Of a stretch of DNA of 14,755 nucleotides, positions 9,014 to 14,755 are shown piece by piece. This DNA comes from Acidimicrobiia bacterium (GTDB lineage Bacteria > Actinomycetota > Acidimicrobiia > IMCC26256). Every line of letters starts with the position of its first letter. Positions within the stretch are counted from its first letter, which is position 1. Where the stretch lies: contig JALRDW010000104.1 of the NCBI GenBank assembly GCA_023262065.1, positions 1-14,755 on the forward strand. The letters run 5' to 3'. Made by a program: the position numbers and the translations under genes. The notes under the pieces were generated by a model. The model was given only the letters and a program-made list of their open reading frames with translations, searched no databases and was not told the DNA's origin.

Positions 9014-11677
9014 CTACTCCCCGCTCCCGGCGGGCCCATCCTCCTCGAACACGGCCAGCAACGAGGCCGCCCGGGCCGCCAGCGCCGGGTCGAGGTCCTC
9101 GATGCCGACCACGGAGCGCAGTGCCGGCCCGAGCCGGGCCGCGGCCCCGGCGCGTCCACCCCGCCGCGCCTCCATGACCTCGGCGGCGGCACCGTCGTGG
9201 CCGGCGGCGGCGAGGTCCCGGGCCAACGCCTCGACGCTGTCCTCCGGTGGGGCGGGACCGTCGACCCCGGGTCGGGCCGCGGCCTCGAGCGCCTCGAGCT
9301 CGTCCACCTCGATCGGGTGGGGGTCGCCCCAGCGGGCGAGCGCGGGCCAGCGACGACCGAGCACGACCAGACCGACGAGGCCCGCGATGGTGACCAGGAT
9401 GCCGAACCACTCGATGCCGGACCGCTCGAACCGCAGCGTGACCTCCCGCGAGGTCGGCACGACGACCATGAAGTTCGGCGTCGCCCGGTACGGACCGTCG
9501 GCGCCCTCGACCCGCCAGTTCGGGTAGTACGACTCGCGCACGATGACCGGCACACCGACCCGGGACACGCGGAACGAGATCGACCGATCGGTCCGCCGCA
9601 CGTCGCTCACCCGCACCTCGGGCAACTCGGTCCGCGGCACGGCGCGGGCCCGCGTCGCATCGGGCTCCCGGTCCCAGGACCTCGGGCCGTCGACCGTGAG
9701 CGGCCGATCGATCGCGCTCGGGTCGTTGAACCATCCGACCGAGATGCACTCCCACGCGCCGAGCTCGGGCGATCGGGCGCCGACGACCGGTTCCCGTCCG
9801 AAGCACTCCGGCTGGGTTCCCGCACGGGCCCGCGTCACCACCGGCTCGCTCGACAGCGCCTCGACGAGTCGGCTGTCCCGGACCCGGTAGATGTTCCAGC
9901 CGAGCGGGTCCTGCCCGTCGGTGTCGGGCGTGGTGGCGAGGAGCGACAGACGGGCGTCCGCGTCGGCCGCGGCCTTCGCGGCCGGGGACCAGGCGAGGTA
10001 GTACTGCTCCCCCATCAGCTGCATCCAGCGCACCCCGAGGTCGAAGTCCTGGATCTGGCGGTAGTCGAGCCCGCGCACCGGGTTCGACGCGTTCCCCGGT
10101 CCCGAGATCGGGCTCACCCCCATGAAGTGGTACGGCGTCGTGGCGGCCGACTCGAAGTACAGGCCCTCGACCGACTGGATCCGGCCATCGGTGAAGTAGG
10201 GCAGGAGCTCGAGCGCGAGCGGCGTGCCGTAGTTGTCGATGGCACCCCCGCCCTCCCAGATCGCCCGGCCCGCCGGCAGGTCGCCCATCTCGGCGATGAG
10301 CGCCTGGAACTCCGGCCAGGCCTTCGGACGGGTCGCGTCCGCACGCGTGTCCTGGTACCCGCTGTAGTTCCACTCGGCCCAGAAGTCGAGGAACCCTCGG
10401 GTCGAGAACGCCCGGCCGAGGCAGAACACTGCGATCGCGACGAGGGTCGCCGACATGACGATGCGCCGGAGCTCACCGGCGTCGCGCCCGCGGACGACGA
10501 GCGCGATCCGGAGCGATCCCCACCGGATGGCCTCACCCACGGCGGTCGCCGCGAGCAGCCCGAGGCCGAGGTACCAGAACGGGAGGAACCGCAGGTTCCA
10601 GGCGTGCAGCTCCGGCCACACCACGAACACGATCCCGAACACGGTCGTCGTCACGAGGATCACGACCGTGGCCCGGCGCCGCAGCGCGACGCCGAGCACC
10701 GCACCGACCGCCGCCAGCCCCAGCATCCACCAGGTGAACGGCGGGAACGGACCGACCCACGCGCCGTTCGTCGGGAACAGGTAGGTCGTGTACTCGGTGA
10801 TCTTCTCGTACCGCATGTTCGCGGTGTACGAGAAGGACGCGAGCAGTGGCAACGACCAGCACGCCGTGACCGCGGCCGCCACACCGCCGATCGCCGCAGC
10901 CATCGGGAGGCGCCGGATGGGCCGGAGCGCGGTGAGGAGCACGACCGCCCCACCGACGATCGCGAAGATCCCGACCACGAGGTGGCTGAGGACCGTCGCC
11001 GCGAGCAGGGCTGCCGGCACCCACGGCCGGAGGCGACGGTCGAGCGCGGCGCCGAAGGTGCCCAGGAAGCACAGGGCGAACGCGATGGCGATCGAGAACG
11101 AGAACTCGCCCGCGAGCGTGCTCCGCAGGGTGCCACCCATGATGCCCTGGTTGAACGCGACGGTCTGCAGGGCGGGGGTGGTCGCCGTCGCACCCTTGAA
11201 GAACAGGAAGAGCACCGTCGCGATCGCGAACAGCTCGGGGGTCGGGCGCGGCGCGCGCAGGCCCCGCCCGAACACGTAGGCGGCGGCGGGCATCGCGACG
11301 ACCCCGGACACCGTCACGAGCTTGAACGCGATGTCGTAGGGCAGCACCACGTCGAGGAGCACCACCGCGAGCGCGGGCAGCGGGAAGTAGAACTGCCCGG
11401 CCGGGAACCCTGCGAACCAGTCGGGGGCCCATCCCGCGAGCCGCCCCTGCGGCAGCAGGTGGTCGCGCAGGTACGCCGGGAACCACACGTGGGCGCCCAT
11501 GTCGCCACCGTTGGTCGTCGTGTTGCGCAGGAGCAGCTCCGGGTGGAGCGCGGCGAGGACCGTGACGCAGGCCGCCACGACGACGAGGGCCGAGACGAAC
11601 CGGGTCGGGTCGCGCCGACGCCCCCCGGCCGGGGACCGGGTCGCCGCGGCGGAGGGCGTCGTGGTCACGTCGGGCAT
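9014..11677 (-). CDS. Large multi-span membrane protein, GT-C-like (PTPS-related/YfhO-like)
   Basis: The product is 887 aa. A short basic N-terminus (GGRRRDPTR) precedes a first membrane span (about 27-45). The first large loop carries NGGDMGAHVWFP (56-67) and then GRLAGWAPDWFAGFPAGQFY (78-97), the pattern of the GT-C-like family often labelled 6-pyruvoyl-tetrahydropterin-synthase-related membrane protein. Asp59 is placed like the catalytic acid of GT-C lipid-sugar glycosyltransferases. About ten further hydrophobic spans follow up to about residue 420. A large, probably extracytoplasmic, domain (about 425-755) ends with ESYYPNWRV (715-723), similar to the C-terminal fold of YfhO-type proteins. 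One last span (about 757-775) is followed by a roughly 110-residue Ala/Glu-rich cytoplasmic tail. Position 49 nt upstream of manB suggests a role in transferring sugars to cell-envelope glycans. Donor and acceptor are unknown. The start ATG 11677 has only a weak GGTGG upstream. Confidence 0.85.
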   Translation of the reverse strand: MPDVTTTPSAAATRSPAGGRRRDPTRFVSALVVVAACVTVLAALHPELLLRNTTTNGGDMGAHVWFPAYLRDHLLPQGRLAGWAPDWFAGFPAGQFYFPLPALAVVLLDVVLPYDIAFKLVTVSGVVAMPAAAYVFGRGLRAPRPTPELFAIATVLFLFFKGATATTPALQTVAFNQGIMGGTLRSTLAGEFSFSIAIAFALCFLGTFGAALDRRLRPWVPAALLAATVLSHLVVGIFAIVGGAVVLLTALRPIRRLPMAAAIGGVAAAVTACWSLPLLASFSYTANMRYEKITEYTTYLFPTNGAWVGPFPPFTWWMLGLAAVGAVLGVALRRRATVVILVTTTVFGIVFVVWPELHAWNLRFLPFWYLGLGLLAATAVGEAIRWGSLRIALVVRGRDAGELRRIVMSATLVAIAVFCLGRAFSTRGFLDFWAEWNYSGYQDTRADATRPKAWPEFQALIAEMGDLPAGRAIWEGGGAIDNYGTPLALELLPYFTDGRIQSVEGLYFESAATTPYHFMGVSPISGPGNASNPVRGLDYRQIQDFDLGVRWMQLMGEQYYLAWSPAAKAAADADARLSLLATTPDTDGQDPLGWNIYRVRDSRLVEALSSEPVVTRARAGTQPECFGREPVVGARSPELGAWECISVGWFNDPSAIDRPLTVDGPRSWDREPDATRARAVPRTELPEVRVSDVRRTDRSISFRVSRVGVPVIVRESYYPNWRVEGADGPYRATPNFMVVVPTSREVTLRFERSGIEWFGILVTIAGLVGLVVLGRRWPALARWGDPHPIEVDELEALEAAARPGVDGPAPPEDSVEALARDLAAAGHDGAAAEVMEARRGGRAGAAARLGPALRSVVGIEDLDPALAARAASLLAVFEEDGPAGSGE

Positions 11678-11784
11678 TGTTCCACCGCGCGCACGCTTCC
11701 GACGCGCGCTCCACGCGTCACGTCGGATCCCGGCGGTGCGGGGGCCGACGCTCGAGTGGGGTGGACCGTCGCCCGACGGCGACG

Positions 11785-11961
11785 TCAGCGGGCCGGGACG
11801 GGTCGGGCGAGGTCGAGGACCCGTCCGAGGGCGACCGGACCCTCCTGGCCGACCCAGGCCCGGGCGTCACAGCGGGCGCAGCGACGGAAGGCGACGTCCT
11901 CGCCCCCGACCGCCATCCGGATCTCGATGAGGTCGTGGTGACCACAGTGCGTGCAGCGCAT
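11785..11961 (-). CDS. Small four-cysteine zinc-ribbon protein
   Basis: The product is 58 aa and begins MRCTHCGHHDLIEIRMAVGG. It has two CxxC knuckles, Cys3/Cys6 and Cys28/Cys31, spaced 21 residues apart, which is the pattern of a zinc ribbon. The C-terminal 25 residues are a plain helix-like segment (GPVALGRVLDLARPVPAR). I chose ATG 11961 because GGGAG (11971-11967) lies 5 nt upstream and the CxxC follows immediately; the longer open frame up to 12210 runs through the hairpin tract and is not credible. Small proteins of this kind occur near manB in actinobacteria, but I know of no defined function; nucleic-acid or protein binding is likely. It lies 107 nt before the large membrane protein and 149 nt after the CPBP gene, so it may head the envelope operon. 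Confidence 0.75.
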   Translation of the reverse strand: MRCTHCGHHDLIEIRMAVGGEDVAFRRCARCDARAWVGQEGPVALGRVLDLARPVPAR

Positions 11962-12009
11962 CTCGTCTCCCAGCGTCGTCGTGCACCTGACGGGGAGGTA
12001 TCGGCGGCT

Positions 12010-12098
12010 GGGCCCTTCGACCTTGAGCGCGGCCCCGGATCGCCCGCGATCCGGGGCCCGGGCCCGCTCCCGGGCCGCCCGACCGGGCCCAGGGGCCC
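12010..12098. repeat. Hyper-palindromic GC tract with five GGGCCC sites
   Basis: GGGCCC occurs at 12010, 12054, 12060, 12085 and 12093. Interleaved stem-loops include GGCCCG-CTCC-CGGGCC (12061-12076) and GCCCG-AC-CGGGC (12077-12088). The tract fills most of the 149-nt gap between the CPBP gene and the zinc-ribbon gene. It may be the CPBP transcript end or a dispersed palindromic repeat. Confidence 0.6.
12031..12058 (-). terminator. 13-bp perfect dyad, likely transcript-end hairpin of the CPBP gene
   Basis: GGCCCCGGATCGC (12031-12043) and GCGATCCGGGGCC (12046-12058) are perfectly complementary with a 2-nt centre; as RNA this is about an 11-bp stem with a 6-nt loop. It starts 52 nt after the CPBP stop codon. 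There is no T-run on the minus strand, so termination would have to be of the U-less type or Rho-assisted. Confidence 0.5.
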
Positions 12099-12110
12099 AC
12101 TCCGGCCCGG

Positions 12111-12845
12111 TCAGCTCGCGATGAGCCAGATCGCGGTGATCGTGTTGAACCCGGCGTGGAGCCAGATCGACCGGGACAGGTCCCCGCCGCGCACGGCCAC
12201 GATCCCACACACCACGGAGAGCACGAGCAGCGGGACGAGGGCCAGGACCGCGCTCGGGTCGAGGAGCGGGTGCACGAGGGCGAACACCACGGAGGAGACC
12301 CCGATCGCCACCACCGGACGGAACCGACGCTGCAGCGACCGCAGCAGGGCGCCGCGGAAGAGCAGCTCCTCCCCGATCGGGGCGGCGATCGCCACGGCGA
12401 GCGCGCCCGCGAGGGCCGCCGCACCGCTGCTGCGGTCGATGATCCGGACCACCTCCTGGGAGGGTGACTCATCGAGCAGCCACTGCACGGGGACGAGGAG
12501 TGCGCCGGTGCCGACCGAGATGCCGACGCCCACGAGACCCCACCACCAGTCGCGGAGCCGGATGCGCAGTCCGAAGTCGGCCCGGAGGCTCCCGACCCCC
12601 TTCGTGCGCGCCACGAGCAGCAGGGCGAGGACCACCGCACCGTTCTGGGCCACGGTGCCCACGAGGATGTTCCACCCCGTCGGCCGTTCGGGATCGGACG
12701 AGAACGCGGCGGCCATCCCGGCCGCCACGACCGACACCGCGATCGCCGCGAACCACACCCAGATGACGTCGCCCAGGCCCCAGCGGACCCGACGGGGCGG
12801 AGCCGACGGGACGGCGGGCGGCGGCCAGTCCGGATGCACGGTCAT
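12111..12845 (-). CDS. CPBP-family intramembrane glutamic endopeptidase (CAAX/Abi family)
   Basis: The product is 244 aa with about seven or eight hydrophobic segments. The three family motifs are intact: EELLFR (159-164, the EExxxR catalytic pair), FALVHP with His192, and HAGFN (230-234, HxxxN). Eukaryotic relatives remove CAAX tripeptides; bacterial members are membrane proteases with varied or unknown substrates, some linked to bacteriocin self-immunity. No bacteriocin or prenylation gene lies nearby, so the substrate is unknown. A Pro-rich cytoplasmic N-terminus (PPPAVPSAPPRR, 8-19) precedes the first span at about 27-45. I chose ATG 12845; the frame extends upstream to 12956, but the extra part is Gly/Pro-rich and overlaps the divergent promoter region. 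There is no Shine-Dalgarno; a TACGCT box 9 nt before the ATG suggests a near-leaderless mRNA. It is divergent from ftsH. Confidence 0.9.
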   Translation of the reverse strand: MTVHPDWPPPAVPSAPPRRVRWGLGDVIWVWFAAIAVSVVAAGMAAAFSSDPERPTGWNILVGTVAQNGAVVLALLLVARTKGVGSLRADFGLRIRLRDWWWGLVGVGISVGTGALLVPVQWLLDESPSQEVVRIIDRSSGAAALAGALAVAIAAPIGEELLFRGALLRSLQRRFRPVVAIGVSSVVFALVHPLLDPSAVLALVPLLVLSVVCGIVAVRGGDLSRSIWLHAGFNTITAIWLIAS

Positions 12846-12854
12846 CGATCGCCG

Positions 12855-12860
12855 AGCGTA
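12855..12860 (-). promoter_or_regulatory. Candidate -10 box of a near-leaderless CPBP-gene promoter
   Basis: TACGCT fits TANNNT and ends 9 nt before the ATG at 12845. No Shine-Dalgarno is present in the interval. No -35 box was recognised. Confidence 0.4.
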
Positions 12861-12878
12861 GGCGCGCACCCCCGGCGG

Positions 12879-12897
12879 GCCCGGTGCGGGACCGGGC
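12879..12897. repeat. 7-bp hairpin/dyad in the divergent CPBP-ftsH intergenic region
   Basis: GCCCGGT (12879-12885) and ACCGGGC (12891-12897) are exact reverse complements with a 5-nt centre. The dyad lies between the candidate -10 of the CPBP gene and that of ftsH, a suitable place for an operator serving both. Given the base composition, a chance palindrome is also possible. Confidence 0.4.
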
Positions 12898-12942
12898 GCC
12901 GGTCCGCCGCACCCCGACGGTACGGATGTCCCGGCGGCGTCG

Positions 12943-12948
12943 TACGAT
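12943..12948 (+). promoter_or_regulatory. Candidate -10 box of the ftsH promoter
   Basis: TACGAT fits TANNNT. It would start transcription near 12955, leaving about 50 nt before the upstream mini-ORF and about 90 nt before ftsH. No convincing -35 hexamer lies 17-18 nt upstream. Confidence 0.3.
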
Positions 12949-12993
12949 GCCACCACGGGTCACCGATCCCCGACCGGTGCGCCCACGACCGAC

Positions 12994-12999
12994 AGGAAG
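12994..12999 (+). promoter_or_regulatory. Strong Shine-Dalgarno of the mini-ORF upstream of ftsH
   Basis: AGGAAG lies 7 nt before ATG 13007. It is at least as good as the GGAG that serves ftsH itself, which argues that ribosomes load at the mini-ORF. Confidence 0.5.
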
Positions 13000-13006
13000 C
13001 ACCACG

Positions 13007-13048
13007 ATGCCCATCGCAACCGTCGAGCAGCCCGGAGCGACCCGGTGA
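13007..13048 (+). CDS. Upstream mini-ORF (13 aa) overlapping the ftsH start
   Basis: The ORF encodes [13 protein letters not shown] and stops at TGA 13046-13048, overlapping the ftsH GTG (13045-13047) as GTGA. AGGAAG with 7-nt spacing precedes it. The arrangement is that of a leader peptide or a translational-coupling ORF. The peptide has no obvious stalling motif or run of one amino acid. It could be chance, since short ORFs are common, but the ribosome-binding site plus overlap make it worth keeping. Conservation is the test. Confidence 0.4.
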   Translation: MPIATVEQPGATR

Positions 13049-14755
13049 GCCCCAAGGTGACCCCGCCGCCCGGGGACGACGGGCGCCCCGCCGGCGGATC
13101 GGCCGGGTCCGGTTCGCGCCCCTGGCCCCGCTGGGCGCCGATCGTCGTCATCGGCGTGGTCGTCGCACTCTTCCTCGCCATCAACCTCGGAGGATCCTCG
13201 AGCCCATCCACCGAGATCACCTACTCGGAGTTCACCACCGCCGTCGCCGAGGGCCAGATCGACTCCGTCACCCTCGACCCGGCGAACGGCGAGATGACCG
13301 GTGAGTTCACCGCAGCCGGCGCCAAGGCCAACGACGGCGTCACCGGGTTCACCTCGACCGGTCCGAACGATGCGTTCCCCGACCCGCTCGTGGCCCAGAT
13401 GGACGAGCAGGGCGTCGACTACAACTACACGCGCGAGACCTCGAACCCGCTGCTGCAGGCGCTCGTGTACCTGCTGCCGGTGCTCCTGATCATCGGGTTC
13501 TTCCTCTGGATGAACCGGCGAGCCCAGGGTCAGATGGGCGCCGTCATGAACATCGGGCGCAGCCGCGCCAAGGTGTACAACGCGGACAAGCCGAAGACGA
13601 CGTTCAGCGACGTCGCCGGGTACGAACCGGTGAAGCAGGAGATCTCCGAGGTCGTCGACTTCCTCAAGCACCCGCAGAAGTTCACCGAGATCGGCGCCCG
13701 CATCCCCCGAGGGGTCCTGCTCGTGGGCCCGCCGGGCACCGGCAAGACCCTCATCGCCCGGGCGGTCGCCGGTGAGGCGGGCGTGCCGTTCGTGTCGATC
13801 ACCGGCTCCGACTTCATGGAGATGTTCGTCGGCGTGGGCGCGGCCCGCGTGCGCGACCTGTTCCAGACCGCCCGCAAGCAGGCCCCGGCCATCATCTTCA
13901 TCGACGAGATCGACTCCATCGGTCGCAAGCGCGGCGCGGGCGTCGGCGGGGGCCACGACGAGCGCGAGCAGACGCTCAACCAGATGCTCGCGGAGATGGA
14001 CGGCTTCGAGGCGGCCGAGGGCATCGTGATGATGGCCGCCACCAACCGTCCCGACATCCTCGACCCGGCGCTCCTGCGCCCCGGGCGGTTCGACCGCCAG
14101 ATCATGGTGCCGCTCCCCACCCTCGAGGAGCGGGTCGAGATCCTCAAGGTCCACTTCCGGGACAAGAAGATCGCCGGCGACGTCGACATCGACGTCGTGG
14201 CGCGGGGCACGCCCGGCATGTCCGGGGCCGACCTGGCGAACCTCGTGAACGAGGCCGCGCTGTTCGCGGTGCGTCGGGGCGAGCAGTCCGTGCACCGCAT
14301 CGACTTCGAGGACGCTCGCGACCGTGTGCTCATGGGCCTCAAGCGGCCCACCGTCGTGATGAACGATGAGGAGAAGGAGCACACCGCCTACCACGAGGCC
14401 GGCCATGCACTCGCCGCGTACGTCCTCGAGCACGCCGACCCCGTCCACAAGGTCACGATCCTCCCGACCGGCATGGCCCTCGGCATGACCCAGCAGCTGC
14501 CCGAGGAGGAGCGGTACTCGCATGACCGCGAGTTCCTCCAGGACATGCTGAGCGTGCTGCTCGGCGGCCGGGTGGCGGAGATGGAGGTGTTCGACTCCAA
14601 GTCGACCGGCGCGCAGAACGACCTCGTGCGCGGCACCGAGATCGCCCGCCGCATGGTCCGCGAGTGGGGCATGTCGGATCGGATCGGCCCGATGGCCTGG
14701 GGCTCGCAGGGTGCGGCCATCTCCGGCGATGCGGCACCCCTCATCCTCCCTGATA
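13045..14755 (+). CDS. ftsH: ATP-dependent zinc metalloprotease FtsH (partial, C-terminus outside window)
   Basis: FtsH is a hexameric membrane AAA+ protease that extracts and degrades misfolded membrane proteins and short-lived regulators. The open frame covers 570 residues to the right edge. Domains in order: a Gly/Pro-rich cytoplasmic N-terminus, membrane span 1 (about 32-48), an extracytoplasmic domain, span 2 (about 137-155), and the AAA module with Walker A GPPGTGKT (228-235), pore-loop MFVG (260-263), Walker B IIFIDEID (283-290) and the second region of homology with RPGRFDRQ (345-352, arginine fingers). The peptidase domain has the zinc site HEAGH (450-454) and the third ligand Asp526 in TGAQND. 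GTG 13045 is chosen because GGAG (13034-13037) lies 7 nt upstream and the frame then leads directly into span 1. The last residues after WGSQG are unlike usual FtsH sequences. The usual actinobacterial upstream partner hpt is not present here. Confidence 0.96.
   Translation, partial: MSPKVTPPPGDDGRPAGGSAGSGSRPWPRWAPIVVIGVVVALFLAINLGGSSSPSTEITYSEFTTAVAEGQIDSVTLDPANGEMTGEFTAAGAKANDGVTGFTSTGPNDAFPDPLVAQMDEQGVDYNYTRETSNPLLQALVYLLPVLLIIGFFLWMNRRAQGQMGAVMNIGRSRAKVYNADKPKTTFSDVAGYEPVKQEISEVVDFLKHPQKFTEIGARIPRGVLLVGPPGTGKTLIARAVAGEAGVPFVSITGSDFMEMFVGVGAARVRDLFQTARKQAPAIIFIDEIDSIGRKRGAGVGGGHDEREQTLNQMLAEMDGFEAAEGIVMMAATNRPDILDPALLRPGRFDRQIMVPLPTLEERVEILKVHFRDKKIAGDVDIDVVARGTPGMSGADLANLVNEAALFAVRRGEQSVHRIDFEDARDRVLMGLKRPTVVMNDEEKEHTAYHEAGHALAAYVLEHADPVHKVTILPTGMALGMTQQLPEEERYSHDREFLQDMLSVLLGGRVAEMEVFDSKSTGAQNDLVRGTEIARRMVREWGMSDRIGPMAWGSQGAAISGDAAPLILPD

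Noticed and set aside
8936..11941. 1001-codon open frame on the plus strand over the membrane protein
   Set aside because: Antisense shadow of the large membrane-protein gene and its neighbours: mostly Arg, Glu, Gly and His with no domain; the minus-strand frame has clear membrane spans and family motifs.
12846..12956. Longer N-terminus for the CPBP protease starting at 12956
   Set aside because: The extra 37 residues are low-complexity Gly/Pro/Ala and run over the divergent promoter region; ATG 12845 with the TACGCT box is better placed.
12469..14523. 684-codon open frame on the minus strand over ftsH
   Set aside because: Antisense shadow of ftsH. The plus frame carries the AAA and HEAGH motifs.

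Overview
The window is very GC-rich bacterial DNA with dense, co-directional genes. Gene content and order point to a high-GC actinobacterium: secA directly followed by prfB, phosphomannomutase followed by a Trm112-family protein, a bifunctional phosphoglucose/phosphomannose isomerase and S-adenosylhomocysteinase, plus an FtsH with a typical actinobacterial AAA core. I would guess the class Acidimicrobiia from the locus layout, but this is inference. No mobile element, tRNA, rRNA, CRISPR array or phage gene is visible.

Minus strand, in transcription order (right to left): a CPBP-family membrane protease (12845-12111); a hyper-palindromic gap; a 58-aa four-cysteine zinc-ribbon protein (11961-11785); a large multi-membrane-span GT-C-like protein (11677-9014); manB-type phosphomannomutase (8964-7612); a Trm112-like protein (7593-7357); PGI/PMI (7357-6308); ahcY (6181-4715) behind a 126-nt structured leader; a ComF-type phosphoribosyltransferase (4634-3921); an unrecognised 71-aa ORF (3886-3671); secA (3567-856); and prfB (from 850, running off the left edge). 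On the plus strand, ftsH starts at 13045 and runs off the right edge. It diverges from the CPBP gene and is preceded by a 13-codon upstream ORF.

The manB, PGI/PMI and membrane-protein genes fit together as sugar-phosphate interconversion (fructose-6-P, mannose-6-P, mannose-1-P) feeding envelope glycan assembly. AhcY serves the methylation cycle. SecA, RF2 and FtsH are core protein export, translation termination and membrane quality control.

Most of the window is housekeeping, and I do not see a convincing new multi-gene system. The best leads are regulatory. First, an 8-nt element at the start of the ahcY leader is exactly complementary to the ahcY start-codon region. Second, a mini-ORF with a strong ribosome-binding site is fused by a GTGA overlap to ftsH. 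Third, secA, comF and the CPBP gene lack a Shine-Dalgarno and instead carry a TANNNT box 7-10 nt before the ATG, suggesting leaderless or near-leaderless transcripts. Fourth, a 12-bp perfect dyad lies over the comF promoter. Fifth, an unrelated small ORF sits where many actinobacteria have the ribosome-hibernation factor gene between comF and secA.
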